Positions 1 to 8,455 of a DNA stretch of 64,000 bases are shown piece by piece (the stretch's first letter is position 1; every line of letters begins with the position of its first letter). The position numbers and the translations under genes were made by a program. The stretch covers positions 1 to 64,000 of the forward strand of contig NZ_JANKZG010000003.1 in NCBI RefSeq assembly GCF_027568475.1. The letters run 5' to 3'. The stretch comes from Acinetobacter sp. HY1485. GTDB lineage: Bacteria; Pseudomonadota; Gammaproteobacteria; Pseudomonadales; Moraxellaceae. Under the pieces are notes generated by a model. That model searched no databases and was not told where the DNA came from. It saw only the letters and a program-made list of their open reading frames with translations.

Positions 1-872
1 ACCACCAAACTATTGCCGTTCAGACTCACCAAACGTAAATTGCTCTCATAGCTTGGCATGTAAAACGGACGATACTGCCCCATACGTCTGACCAACCACT
101 GCTTAAACTCAAACAGCTCTTGTTGGTCCTTTAAGATATTGCGAAAAGGCTTGGCTAAACGTGGGGTTTTCCATGTTGTACGCTGTACGGCAAGTCCTAG
201 CCCAAAGTCGATGATGTCTTGTTGCTGTGAAAATGTGGTTTCTAAGGTATCGCCATTGAGTAGCAACTTTTTAAAACATAGATCTTCACCGTTAAACGTT
301 ACACTTGGTACTTCTTCAGCAATATTGGGTAAGTCATCAATGACAAAGGTGGCTGATGCAACACAATGAATCCCTGAGATATTGCGACTCACATCACCTG
401 AAATCCAACCCACTTTAATCGGGTAGAGTCGGCATTCATCAAAGTTAGTACTGACCGCACTGTGCAGCGTTAAGCTGTTGCTATTGATCGAATCAATTTC
501 TAATACTTGCCATTTCTCAGGACTTTGCCAAAGCAATGCAAGTTTGGAAAAGGTATAGCGTGAGGTAGTACAGTTAAGAGCTAATGCACCTTTATTAACA
601 TTACCTAGCGTCTGCCCTTCAAACCAAATGGGTACCGCCCATTGATTCCGCATTGCCCCATAGAACAAATTGAAGAACGCAGGGATTTGAGCCACACCCA
701 TGGCATAACTGTATTTAAGTGTTTGTCGTGGAAGCTGACGTAATGCAATACGCTCCTCGGTACTATCCACCGCTTCAAAAATATCAGTGACGTACTGCCA
801 ATTCTCTACCGCTTCAATCAGTGGACGATAAGGGCAAATAGCAAGTTTGCCTAAACTTGTTGTGATAATCAT
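1..872 (-). CDS. Phage distal tail/baseplate-type protein (partial, C-terminus outside window)
   Basis: An open frame runs from an ATG at 872 to the window edge without a stop (about 290 residues visible). A GGAG motif sits just upstream of the start. It follows the tape measure gene by 22 bp, the place where siphoviruses encode distal tail or tail-tip proteins. The N-terminus begins MIITTSLGKLAICPYRP; later parts include a segment around FEFKQWLVRRMGQYRPFYMP. I do not recognise a specific family with certainty. The role as tail-tip or hub-associated protein rests on gene order only. Confidence 0.72.
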   Translation of the reverse strand, partial: MIITTSLGKLAICPYRPLIEAVENWQYVTDIFEAVDSTEERIALRQLPRQTLKYSYAMGVAQIPAFFNLFYGAMRNQWAVPIWFEGQTLGNVNKGALALNCTTSRYTFSKLALLWQSPEKWQVLEIDSINSNSLTLHSAVSTNFDECRLYPIKVGWISGDVSRNISGIHCVASATFVIDDLPNIAEEVPSVTFNGEDLCFKKLLLNGDTLETTFSQQQDIIDFGLGLAVQRTTWKTPRLAKPFRNILKDQQELFEFKQWLVRRMGQYRPFYMPSYESNLRLVSLNGNSLV

Positions 873-894
873 AAAAACTCCAGATGTAAAAAAA

Positions 895-3800
895 CTACCC
901 TTGGGTAGCTTGTCTTACTGCGGTTGAGTTCTCACTCATCCAATTGATAAGAACTCTTGTGCCTTTCGGTGATGCCATTGCATGTTTGAGCATTTCATCA
1001 GCATCAAAGAAGTTATAGTTTGAAAGGTTTGTATCACCCGATTGAATCTTATTTTCCACCTGTGCTTGCTGAATTTGTGATGCAATTTGGTTTTGTTGAC
1101 CAACTGCATCAAGCCCACCCTTACGTAAAGCTTCCGTTTGCCCTACACCACCTAATCGCGCAACATCTTCTTGGCTAAATACAACCTCACCCTTATGGAC
1201 TACACCCGCAACATCATATTTACCGCCCGAACCTGTATAGCCACCATCACTAAAACCATTTGCACCAACCGATGCAACTTGACTAACTAATGATGCTGTT
1301 AGCCCTGCAACTTGTGCATATGCTGCTAAGTTGAGTGGATATGGTGTATCTGCCATTGCATTCGCTAATGCTTCAGGGATTTTTAACCCAATAGATGCAA
1401 TAGCAAACGCCTTTTGCACCGTAAATGCTGCTTTATACGCTTTACTTTGTTTACCAAATGCATCCTCCATCATGGTTGTCATAGAGCCAAAAATTTGCTC
1501 TCCATAACCCAATTCAGTTTGAAGTTGCAACTGCTTTGATGCTTTCTGAATGTTCTCTTCTCGCTGTGCTGCATCTGCCCGAGCTTGAGCACGTTCATCC
1601 TCACCCTTCTTAACAATCTCTGTGAGTTGGTCTTGATACTCCTGCTCTGTTAGTAGACCACCTAGTTTCTTCTGCTCTAGATCATCTGTAGAGACTTTCT
1701 GATTGTGATCACTAGAATTAATCTCAGTATCTCGCAGGTCATTACTGCCCTTATAAAGATCTCTGATCGTTTTGCTATTTTCACCAAACTTATCTTCTGG
1801 TGCTTGTACGGCGCTACGATACATTTCTTTATACGAGTCTCGTTGCTCCTTGGTCATCTTTTCAAGCGATTTGGCTTGGGTAATTTCTTGATACGCAACA
1901 CGTGCATCAAGTTCCTTTTTACTAATCCCTGTTGTTGCTTTAAGCTGATCTCGCTCAAGATCATAACGAGCAACTACTAAAGCCGTTTCTTTTAAAATTC
2001 CCTCTTGAGCAGACAGCAAGCGTTCACGTTGTGCAAATTCATTTTCTTGCACTTCATGTTGATACTTAGTATCAATTGCTGATAAATATGCAGCCTGTTG
2101 TTCAGGGTTCACCGCATTCTTTTTAGCTGTGCGCAATGCTTCTGCACGTTCAGCTTCGTAACGTTTACGCATGACCTCAGTTACATTTGCATATCCTTCT
2201 TGCGCTGACAACACCATTGCATCATTTTCACGTTTAACGGCGTCAATTTGCTCTTGCTCATCGCGCTTAAGTAACTCTGATGCTTGTTTTTTTTGATTGT
2301 CATCTAACAGACTATTTTGTGCAGCCAAAACCTGTTGCTGTGCAAAAGAGTTTTTAATTTGCGTAATTTTATCTGTTTCAAACTCAGAATATTGCTGAAA
2401 AACAGCCTTATTATCAGCAAGCAGCTTGGCTTTTTGCTCATCATATTGCTGATTTTCCAAATCAAGAAACTTTTTAAGTTGAACAGGATCACTCGCAAAA
2501 TTCTCTTTAAGCTCCTTAACTTTGTCTTTATGTTCAAGCAAAAGTTTTTCTGCTGGTTCTCCATAGGCTTTGGCTTGAGCATTTGCATAATCTTTTAATG
2601 ACTTTTGTGCCTCTATTGCTCCATTTTGAAGTTTAAGCATATCTTCAGTAGTTGGCATCGTCATTGATGGATCTACTTTTGAGCTACCATTCGCCGCTGC
2701 TGAAAACTTTAAAACACCATTTGGGTAAGCATTTATTTCATCTCGCTTTTGCGGAGAAACCCACCACTCACCTTTTTTCTTACCCTTACCTTTACGATAT
2801 TCCATGCCACCTGATGCAGTAACATCTTTGGAAACCCTGCCGGCTTTGATTGCATCAACACCGCCTTGACCGCCATTATATGCAGCCAATGCCATTGGTA
2901 AATTTCCTTTATTTTTTTCCAAAAGACCTTTAATAATTTCAATAGCAGCTTGAGTGGCTTTTTGCTGATTATGAACATTTTCATATGGTGTTAAATAAGG
3001 CTTTCCTGTCTTACTTGTAATTTGATATGCACCACGAACTCCAGATGGGCTTTGTATATTTGGATCCCCGCCTGACTCTTGTGCAACCAATCCAGTTAAT
3101 AATCCTGCGGGCAAGCCTGCACGTTTAGCAGCTTCCTCAATATTATTCTCTAAAGCATACTTTTTAGCCCCCTTGAGTCTACTCATATCACTAGGTGACA
3201 AAGTGTAATTTTGAGAATCAAATAACTTTTGTTGACTCTCTTGCATTGGCTTTGGTAATGGCTTGGTGTAATCAATAGGTGAGCCATCTACTGATGAATT
3301 ATCGTAAGCATCTGCAATAGACTCTGCTTTCTCGCGAGGCATACCTGATGCTACTTGTTGCTGAATAAAACTCTGTTTAGCAACTGCTTTTTGAGCATTT
3401 TTGATGTATTCCATTTGCTTATTGTTTAAGTTTACATAAGCCTCGCCTGTTTTATTGATTGCTTGAGCATGCTCCTTTTGTCTTTTGGTTTGCTCCTGTG
3501 CAAGCTGAATAGCTAATTTAGAAACCTCATTTTGTCTGCCAATTTCCTTACGAGTATCTGCAACAGCACTACTTAATTTAACTAATTTTTCAATTTCCGA
3601 ACTACTTACAACATTTTTCTTTTCAAGTTTTGCAAATGCCTCCGCAGCCTTGTCGCCACCTGCTTGTAAATCTTTTAAGTAAGCTAAAATTGCCTCACCA
3701 CTTTTTGCACTAAAATTCAGCCTACCCATTCTCGCAATATCATCAAATGCGTCTTGCATTTTCTCTGTTTGCTTTTTAATCTCATCACTAGCATTGATAC

Positions 3801-4953
3801 TTTTCAGCTTTAATTGTTCGGCATTTAAATCCGAGTATTTTTCTTTTAATTGGGCTACGGACATGCTTTGCTCATCTAACGAATCGCTTGCAGAGTCACT
3901 GCTTTTGCTCATATACATGAAAGCACCTGCTGCAACTACCGCTTGAGCAGTCAGTGCCAAAACTCCCATTGGACCACCCAAGAATGCCATTGCGCCACGC
4001 AACATTGCCATAGATGCAGAGGTTCTTGCAGCAGTATTTGCCATTCCGGCAAGCGTTGCTCTATATATTCCTGCTCTAATTGCAGTCATTGTAAATGCTT
4101 GAGCAGATGCTAAAACCTGAAAAGTTAATCGAGTTGCAAAAACTGAACCAACCACCATTGCAGCCGTTTTTAGCTCATCAAAGTGCTGTTCTGCTGCATT
4201 AAATGCAGGTAACACCGCCTCCATAATATTGTTTTTTGTGCCCTCCAAGCGTAAATCAAACATTTGTAAACTTTCTTTTGCCTTTGCAAGCTCTTCAACC
4301 ATGTTGTCAGATTTAATTGCACCAAATTTTTTAGCCGCATCACCCCACTTTTTAAAACCCTCACCACCGTTTTGTAGCAACGGAATTAACATAGATGAAT
4401 CACTAATAATTCCTTCCATTTGAAACTTAACTTGACTGGCACTCGCCCCTGATTTCTCTAAAGAATCATAAAAAAGCTGTAATGCTTCAGGTCCTGATAA
4501 TTTCTTAAATTGATCAATCGTTACCCCAACTTTAGGACCAACAGCAGTAAAGAAATCAACCAATGGACCGCCACCTGTATCAACAAAATTACCAATACGG
4601 TCTTGCATGTCTTTCATCTGATCTGCAAATTTCTCTGCACTAATGCCTGCCGTTTTTGCACCTTCTGCAAAATATTGAAATTGAGAAACCGAAGCATTAG
4701 ATAGTTGAGCAAACTTTTTAATCTCATTACCCACATCAATATACCCATCAATAAAATTGGTAACACTTGCAATTGATACACCTGCCGCTGCTGCACCCAA
4801 TGCTTTAGCTGCGATAGATGCCGCATCAAAACTTCTTGCAATATTTTGAGATGCAGAACGTGCCTGACGCTCTGCCTGACTAAGTGGTTTTGAGAAACTT
4901 GAAATTTTGATAGCTAAATCTAATGTAAGACGACCTAGTGATTGTGTTGCCAT
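895..4953 (-). CDS. Phage tail tape measure protein with embedded lytic transglycosylase domain
   Basis: This 1352-residue protein sets siphovirus tail length and passes into the host envelope during injection. The N-terminal ~220 residues resemble the conserved tape-measure start. Hydrophobic segments occur at about residues 265-355 (including a run of Ala/Met/Gly). A lysozyme/SLT-like domain lies at about residues 600-720, with the motif [10 protein letters not shown] (putative catalytic Glu), GAYQIT and ALAAYNGG. Long charged coiled-coil stretches follow, and a second hydrophobic patch occurs near residues 1200-1260. The muralytic domain would help DNA entry through peptidoglycan. The start is the ATG at 4953, with AGGAAAT upstream. 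Function is certain at family level. Confidence 0.95.
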   Translation of the reverse strand: MATQSLGRLTLDLAIKISSFSKPLSQAERQARSASQNIARSFDAASIAAKALGAAAAGVSIASVTNFIDGYIDVGNEIKKFAQLSNASVSQFQYFAEGAKTAGISAEKFADQMKDMQDRIGNFVDTGGGPLVDFFTAVGPKVGVTIDQFKKLSGPEALQLFYDSLEKSGASASQVKFQMEGIISDSSMLIPLLQNGGEGFKKWGDAAKKFGAIKSDNMVEELAKAKESLQMFDLRLEGTKNNIMEAVLPAFNAAEQHFDELKTAAMVVGSVFATRLTFQVLASAQAFTMTAIRAGIYRATLAGMANTAARTSASMAMLRGAMAFLGGPMGVLALTAQAVVAAGAFMYMSKSSDSASDSLDEQSMSVAQLKEKYSDLNAEQLKLKSINASDEIKKQTEKMQDAFDDIARMGRLNFSAKSGEAILAYLKDLQAGGDKAAEAFAKLEKKNVVSSSEIEKLVKLSSAVADTRKEIGRQNEVSKLAIQLAQEQTKRQKEHAQAINKTGEAYVNLNNKQMEYIKNAQKAVAKQSFIQQQVASGMPREKAESIADAYDNSSVDGSPIDYTKPLPKPMQESQQKLFDSQNYTLSPSDMSRLKGAKKYALENNIEEAAKRAGLPAGLLTGLVAQESGGDPNIQSPSGVRGAYQITSKTGKPYLTPYENVHNQQKATQAAIEIIKGLLEKNKGNLPMALAAYNGGQGGVDAIKAGRVSKDVTASGGMEYRKGKGKKKGEWWVSPQKRDEINAYPNGVLKFSAAANGSSKVDPSMTMPTTEDMLKLQNGAIEAQKSLKDYANAQAKAYGEPAEKLLLEHKDKVKELKENFASDPVQLKKFLDLENQQYDEQKAKLLADNKAVFQQYSEFETDKITQIKNSFAQQQVLAAQNSLLDDNQKKQASELLKRDEQEQIDAVKRENDAMVLSAQEGYANVTEVMRKRYEAERAEALRTAKKNAVNPEQQAAYLSAIDTKYQHEVQENEFAQRERLLSAQEGILKETALVVARYDLERDQLKATTGISKKELDARVAYQEITQAKSLEKMTKEQRDSYKEMYRSAVQAPEDKFGENSKTIRDLYKGSNDLRDTEINSSDHNQKVSTDDLEQKKLGGLLTEQEYQDQLTEIVKKGEDERAQARADAAQREENIQKASKQLQLQTELGYGEQIFGSMTTMMEDAFGKQSKAYKAAFTVQKAFAIASIGLKIPEALANAMADTPYPLNLAAYAQVAGLTASLVSQVASVGANGFSDGGYTGSGGKYDVAGVVHKGEVVFSQEDVARLGGVGQTEALRKGGLDAVGQQNQIASQIQQAQVENKIQSGDTNLSNYNFFDADEMLKHAMASPKGTRVLINWMSENSTAVRQATQG

Positions 4954-4972
4954 GTTGATTTCCTATAGACAT

Positions 4973-4996
4973 AAAAAAACCACCGAACAGGTGGTA
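4973..4996 (-). terminator. Terminator-like hairpin upstream of the tape measure gene
   Basis: On the minus strand ACCACC and GGTGGT flank a short loop and are followed by a T-run, within 20-45 bp of the tape measure start. It would reduce read-through into the tape measure gene unless transcription is antiterminated. Confidence 0.7.
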
Positions 4997-5052
4997 TACA
5001 TTTGTATTGAGCGTTAGATGATTTAGAAAAATTATAATTAAGATGGTCTTAG

Positions 5053-5121
5053 TTACATTTTATAGATATACATACAAATAATAACGGTAAGTAGAATTGC
5101 TATAAATCACCATGCTTTCAT
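5053..5121 (-). pseudogene. Tiny membrane-peptide ORF interrupted by a TGA at codon 5
   Basis: The frame starts at an ATG at 5121 with AGAGG upstream. It reads M-K-A-W-stop, then continues as FIAILLTVIICMYIYKM to a TAA at 5053. If the TGA were TGG this would be a 22-residue single-span peptide. It sits directly after two other small membrane ORFs and ahead of the tape measure gene. It is either a decayed tiny gene or coincidence; the hydrophobic continuation in frame and the ribosome binding site are the only support. Confidence 0.25.
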
Positions 5122-5169
5122 CTTATTTACCTCTTTTAGACACCAATTAATTAGTTTGAAGATATTTTC

Positions 5170-5286
5170 TTAACTTTTTAAAGTTAAAACAAAGTAGGCA
5201 AGCGCCATTAAAAATGGACTACACGCAATAAGCAAAAGTGCGATACCAATACAGAGTTTCAACCAAAAGGATAATAAAAACTTCAT
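5170..5286 (-). CDS. Small membrane protein (38 aa)
   Basis: The ATG at 5286 opens a 38-residue frame beginning MKFLLSFWLKLCIGIALLL. It is almost wholly hydrophobic, with one or two possible membrane spans and a central LLLIAC that resembles a lipobox. It lies 10 bp after the stop of the upstream small membrane gene, so the two are probably co-transcribed. No family recognised. A role in lysis, exclusion or envelope modification is possible but not shown. Confidence 0.5.
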   Translation of the reverse strand: MKFLLSFWLKLCIGIALLLIACSPFLMALAYFVLTLKS

Positions 5287-5296
5287 ATACTCATTC

Positions 5297-5458
5297 TCAT
5301 TTTAAAATACAGCCAATCGCTGTAATTATTGCTGAAATACCAAATAGGCTTACGGCGATAATTACCGCGTTAGCTAATCGCAAACCAACTTTATTTACAC
5401 CTTCCTCACTCATTTTTCCACCTACCTTTAATTGGCTTTTGGGGTTATAATTGGTCAT
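5297..5458 (-). CDS. Small single-span membrane protein with two plausible starts (53 or 38 aa)
   Basis: The frame opens at an ATG at 5458 preceded by TAGGAATTA, giving 53 residues. A second in-frame ATG at 5413 is preceded by AGGTGGAAAA and would give 38 residues. The C-terminal part (VIIAVSLFGISAIITAIGCIL) is one transmembrane segment; the N-terminal extension is polar (MTNYNPKSQLKVGGK). Two in-frame starts on a small phage membrane protein recall dual-start holins, but one span and lack of homology make that speculative. Terminators lie just upstream, so a local promoter or antitermination is needed. Confidence 0.5.
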   Translation of the reverse strand: MTNYNPKSQLKVGGKMSEEGVNKVGLRLANAVIIAVSLFGISAIITAIGCILK

Positions 5459-5495
5459 TAATTCCTATTTCTTCCTGTTTAAGTTGTAGTGAATA

Positions 5496-5528
5496 AAAAA
5501 GCCAAGAATTTGCGGTTCTTGGCTTTTT
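5496..5528. terminator. Bidirectional intrinsic terminator
   Basis: A near-perfect inverted repeat (AAAAAGCCAAGAA ... TTCTTGGCTTTTT) with A and T runs on the two sides. It lies downstream of the antirepressor gene and ahead of the small membrane ORFs. Confidence 0.85.
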
Positions 5529-5540
5529 GCTTTTGTGAAA

Positions 5541-5565
5541 ATAAAAAACCGCCATTACGGCGGTT
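5541..5565 (-). terminator. Terminator of the antirepressor gene
   Basis: AACCGCC/GGCGGTT stem with an ATTAC loop and a T-run on the minus strand, 17 bp after the antirepressor stop. The same ATTACGGCGGT core recurs in the hairpin at 9638-9655. Confidence 0.85.
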
Positions 5566-5581
5566 CTTAAAAGTTAAAAAT

Positions 5582-6493
5582 TTATTTCATGCGCTTAGCT
5601 ACTGCCTCAATAACACCAGGCAGCGCTTTGGTTGGGATTTGATTAGAATCACCAATTACTTTTTGGATATTATCTTTATTTACAACTACCATATCGTTGC
5701 CAATAAACTTAACCTCTGGCTGAGATGTTCTTGCATTAAACGTTAAAAACATACGTTTACCCGCCATACGGTCATTTACCACAGCTCTTGTCATTAACTC
5801 GTCATCAAAATCTAATGGTTTTGGCATTCTGCCATTTAAGCGGTTTACCTCGCTCATTAAACTAAAAATATAGCTCATTACTTGGTCTGTGGTGGTTTGC
5901 TCTAATTCACTAAAAATGGTTTTATCATCTTGAACAAGTTTAGGCTGACGCAGTTGCATGGTCTCTAAATACTGCTTTGCATCTTCAAAGTGTACAGCGT
6001 GTAACTCCGAATAACGTGGAATTTTAAAGTGTCGATTATGACGAGACCACATTTCTGCATAAACTTTTCGTTCACCTTTAGATCTTCTATCTACCACTTC
6101 ATGCAGTGCAGCTTGTTGCTCGGATGAAATCTTATTACATGAATTAACCTGAGATTTTAAAATCTCTCTATCCAAAACATCCAAAACCCATTTTCTAAAT
6201 TGCTTAGCTACATTTGTACGAGCAAAAAATGTAATTAGATGACAGCCACGCGAGTTGAAAATACGAGTATCTTTTTCTGAGCTACCGTTGCCAAAGCCCT
6301 TGACCCCCATTTTGACGGTCAAGGTCATTTCCGATGTAAATTCATCTGAGTTCCGTTCATAAATTTTAGAAACAGCATCAGAACGTGCATAGCCTAATGC
6401 TCTTGCTAACTCACTTGCCGTTAACCAAATTTGGTTGTTGCGTTCAATGGGTGAAAAATTCACATCATTAAAAGATAGTGTTAAACTATTCAT
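5582..6493 (-). CDS. BRO-N family phage antirepressor
   Basis: A 303-residue protein. The N-terminal ~110 residues form a BRO-N domain: NQIWLTASELARALGYA, then NSRGCHLITFFARTNVAKQFRKWVLDV. The middle region (residues ~115-190) contains ERKVYAEMWSRHNRHFKIPRYSEL, followed by a helical C-terminal part. Such proteins bind and inactivate phage repressors, favouring induction. The gene is divergent from a ribbon-helix-helix repressor gene and has a long leader with a stable hairpin, an arrangement like P22 ant in immI. The ATG at 6493 is preceded by GGAAG. The BRO-N call is firm; the target repressor is unknown, and the S24 repressor at 23386 is the natural candidate. Confidence 0.88.
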   Translation of the reverse strand: MNSLTLSFNDVNFSPIERNNQIWLTASELARALGYARSDAVSKIYERNSDEFTSEMTLTVKMGVKGFGNGSSEKDTRIFNSRGCHLITFFARTNVAKQFRKWVLDVLDREILKSQVNSCNKISSEQQAALHEVVDRRSKGERKVYAEMWSRHNRHFKIPRYSELHAVHFEDAKQYLETMQLRQPKLVQDDKTIFSELEQTTTDQVMSYIFSLMSEVNRLNGRMPKPLDFDDELMTRAVVNDRMAGKRMFLTFNARTSQPEVKFIGNDMVVVNKDNIQKVIGDSNQIPTKALPGVIEAVAKRMK

Positions 6494-6560
6494 ATCAATA
6501 CTTCCAAAGTATGTTGATGACGAGCCCCGCTATCCGCCAAGATTGTACGGGGCTTTTTAA
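6494..6560 (+). ncRNA. Candidate antisense RNA over the antirepressor leader (sar-like)
   Basis: On the plus strand a promoter-like TTCACA (6459-6464), 17-bp spacer and TAAACT (6482-6487) would start transcription near 6494. The hairpin at 6523-6554 followed by TTTTTAA would end it near 6560, giving a ~65-nt RNA. It would be complementary to the antirepressor mRNA leader including its GGAAG ribosome binding site (6501-6505). P22 encodes an antisense RNA of similar size (sar) with this role. Promoter and RNA are predicted only by eye. Confidence 0.3.
6523..6560 (+). terminator. Hairpin with plus-strand T-run in the antirepressor leader
   Basis: AGCCCCG (6523-6529) pairs with CGGGGCT (6548-6554), followed by TTTTTAA. 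On the plus strand it is a good intrinsic terminator. On the minus strand it is a stem-loop in the leader of the antirepressor mRNA, 30 bp upstream of its start codon. Confidence 0.75.
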
Positions 6561-6619
6561 TAAACCGTATTTATGGTTTATTATTGGATCACAATAAACC
6601 TTTGAGGTTTACAAGTCAA
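6559..6619. promoter_or_regulatory. Antirepressor promoter with operator palindromes
   Basis: Minus strand: TTGACT (6619-6614), 17-bp spacer, TATTGT (6596-6591), reading into the antirepressor gene. The palindrome AAACCT-TTG-AGGTTT (6596-6610) lies between the two promoter elements. A second palindrome, AATAAACC (6559-6566) and GGTTTATT (6575-6582), lies just downstream. AATAAACC also occurs at 6593-6600. Arc of P22 binds between the -35 and -10 of Pant, so these are the likely operators of the divergent ribbon-helix-helix protein. A TATAAT at 6628-6633 is the probable -10 of that gene. Confidence 0.65.
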
Positions 6620-6662
6620 CATGCTAATATAATTTTAAATTTATATTAAAGTCGTTTAATAC

Positions 6663-7103
6663 ATGAGCAGAGAAGATTCACAATTAAAAATTCGCTTATC
6701 TCCTGAATTAAAATCTTTTATTGAGGAGCAAGCAAAAAAGAACCACCGCACTTTAAATGGAGAAATTACAGCCCGCTTAGAAGAAACTAGAACTACTGAA
6801 GATGAAGTTAAAGTAAGAATTATCAATCTCCCAGATAATTACAAAAGCAAAAGACTTGTATATGGAAAATTAGCTAATACTTTTAAAATTGATTATTCAC
6901 AAGATTTAAGCGAAATTAAAAAAGATTTGGAACTTGCTCTTACTGCATTAGAGAGATCATCCTTAAAGCATCGCCTCGCTTGTATCAATAAAAATGTTAG
7001 AGTATATGAAGGTGGCTCCCATCTAGATATTATTGATGATGGCAAAGGATCATTAAACTGGCTAATTATTGAAGATCATTGGGTTGATAAAAAAGCACCC
7101 TAA
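6663..7103 (+). CDS. Arc/Mnt-type ribbon-helix-helix repressor
   Basis: A 146-residue protein. The N-terminal ~45 residues (QLKIRLSPELKSFIEEQAKKN, then RTLNGEITARLEE) match the Arc-like ribbon-helix-helix fold, where the QLKIRL strand contacts operator DNA. P22 Arc and Mnt are shorter; here about 95 extra residues follow with no family I recognise (including KSKRLVYGKLANTFKID). The gene is divergent from the antirepressor and shares its operator region, so it probably represses the antirepressor and itself. It is one of few plus-strand genes in the otherwise leftward late region. Confidence 0.85.
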   Translation: MSREDSQLKIRLSPELKSFIEEQAKKNHRTLNGEITARLEETRTTEDEVKVRIINLPDNYKSKRLVYGKLANTFKIDYSQDLSEIKKDLELALTALERSSLKHRLACINKNVRVYEGGSHLDIIDDGKGSLNWLIIEDHWVDKKAP

Positions 7104-7112
7104 GGTGCTTTT
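7091..7112. terminator. Bidirectional terminator between convergent genes
   Basis: AAAAGCACC (7091-7099) and GGTGCTTTT (7104-7112) form a hairpin whose loop contains the stop codon of the ribbon-helix-helix gene. It also serves the minus-strand gene ending at 7112. Confidence 0.85.
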
Positions 7113-7600
7113 CAAAGTTTATCTAAATCCAAATCATTACCTTCATTATAAATAACGAGCAACATTTTATCTATCAACAACATTGTTACATTGGATTTTT
7201 CTCGCGAAATCCATCTTTTCTCCCACAAATAGTGACCTTCATCATTTATTACCTCTGCCCCATATTTAATCCTAAAAGCATCTGTCAGAGACTTGTAAGC
7301 CCCTAGGGCATACTGTCCATCAAGCAATGTTAGTGTTACTTGGTTTAAACCGTTATCCTTAAAATAAAAAGTAGCTTTATAGTAATTTATTCCTATTTTG
7401 TAACTTTTCAATTCCAATAGACTTTTAGCGCCACTCCCAAGTGTTTGAATAGCAATAGGCGAAATTCTATCAGCATCAGAAAATAGTTTTTGAACCTGAT
7501 TAACTGTCATTCCTGTTGTTGTTGATTGCCATAAGGTTTTAGAGTATGCATGAACTGTAAAACTCAGTAAAAAAGTTGAAATAATTAAAAACTTTTTCAT
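7112..7600 (-). CDS. Secreted protein of unknown function
   Basis: A 162-residue protein with a signal peptide (MKKFLIISTFLLSFTVHAYS, cleavage probably after Ala-18 or nearby). The mature part begins KTLWQSTTTGMTVNQVQKLF, resembling small periplasmic proteins with a SmpA-like start, but I do not recognise the family. It lies 32 bp after the outer-membrane protein gene and is probably co-transcribed. Being a non-virion envelope protein within the tail operon, it is a likely accessory (moron) gene expressed by the lysogen. Confidence 0.7.
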   Translation of the reverse strand: MKKFLIISTFLLSFTVHAYSKTLWQSTTTGMTVNQVQKLFSDADRISPIAIQTLGSGAKSLLELKSYKIGINYYKATFYFKDNGLNQVTLTLLDGQYALGAYKSLTDAFRIKYGAEVINDEGHYLWEKRWISREKSNVTMLLIDKMLLVIYNEGNDLDLDKL

Positions 7601-7632
7601 ATTTATTCTCGATTAAATATAATTTTTATCAA

Positions 7633-8352
7633 TTAAAAGTTATAACGCATACCAAACTTATAAGTTAGTCCATCAAAATTACCTATGTTATCGTTATAGT
7701 GGTTAATACCCCCATGAGATGAACAAGTACCACTTCCCACACTATTACTTGATGAGCCATCATTACAGGTTGATGATGGCGAAACATCCCAAGCCCACTT
7801 GTAACCAATACCTGTAAATAGAGCAAAACGTGGTGTAAAGTTATAGCCTGCTTCTAAGCCCACAGGTACCGTTATAAAGGTTGAATTATCAAATCCATCA
7901 ACTTTTGCAAAGCCAATACCCAAGCCGTAGGTTCCTGTCAAATACAAGCCATTTAAATTAACTAAATTGTATTGACCACCAAAAGACGCTTCATAATAGT
8001 CTGCCGAATAATCATCATTTTTTTGAAATTCAAATTTTGACCATATACCATTTTTTGTTGGAACAGCAGATATTCCAATTGCACCACCCTTAATGTCGGC
8101 ATCAATATTATTCTCAAATTTTCCCTTTTGAGCGGTATATTCAAGCGAAAGAGATTTATTAAACTCAGCTTCACTCATTTGTTTTGGGGCAAGTTGTTGG
8201 TCTGTGTTTGGCTGTATATATACTTGATCATCTACACTAGAGCTACTCAAATCATCAGGACTGCTATGATTTACCGCTAATGGTTTCCAATTTTCTGCAG
8301 AAGCATTTAAAAACAGCGCACTAGCAACTAAACCAACATAAATCTTCTTCAT
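7633..8352 (-). CDS. Outer-membrane beta-barrel protein (moron)
   Basis: A 239-residue protein with signal peptide MKKIYVGLVASALFLNASA. The mature part has alternating beta strands (GLYLTGTYGLGIGFAKVDGF, then ALFTGIGYKWAWDVS) and ends GLTYKFGMRYNF, the terminal aromatic typical of BAM-inserted barrels. A Ser/Gly/Cys-rich loop near residues 195-213 carries two cysteines. It is an eight-strand-type, OmpA/OprF-like surface barrel by appearance. It lies between the tail chaperone and tape measure genes, where a virion gene would be expected. Lysogenic conversion such as receptor masking is an inference. Confidence 0.82.
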   Translation of the reverse strand: MKKIYVGLVASALFLNASAENWKPLAVNHSSPDDLSSSSVDDQVYIQPNTDQQLAPKQMSEAEFNKSLSLEYTAQKGKFENNIDADIKGGAIGISAVPTKNGIWSKFEFQKNDDYSADYYEASFGGQYNLVNLNGLYLTGTYGLGIGFAKVDGFDNSTFITVPVGLEAGYNFTPRFALFTGIGYKWAWDVSPSSTCNDGSSSNSVGSGTCSSHGGINHYNDNIGNFDGLTYKFGMRYNF

Positions 8353-8437
8353 GTGTACATATTTTTTCCATTAGATAACATAATTTAACAAAAAATGAGC
8401 TCTAAATGAAGAATTATTGCTCAAAACATTAAATCCA

Positions 8438-8455
8438 AGCCACCCTAAGATGGCT
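8438..8455 (-). terminator. Hairpin at the end of the tail chaperone gene
   Basis: On the minus strand AGCCATC-TTAG-GGTGGCT (one G-T pair) overlaps the GT stop codon. The following T-run is poor, so it is a weak terminator or a mRNA 3'-end stabiliser. Confidence 0.45.
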
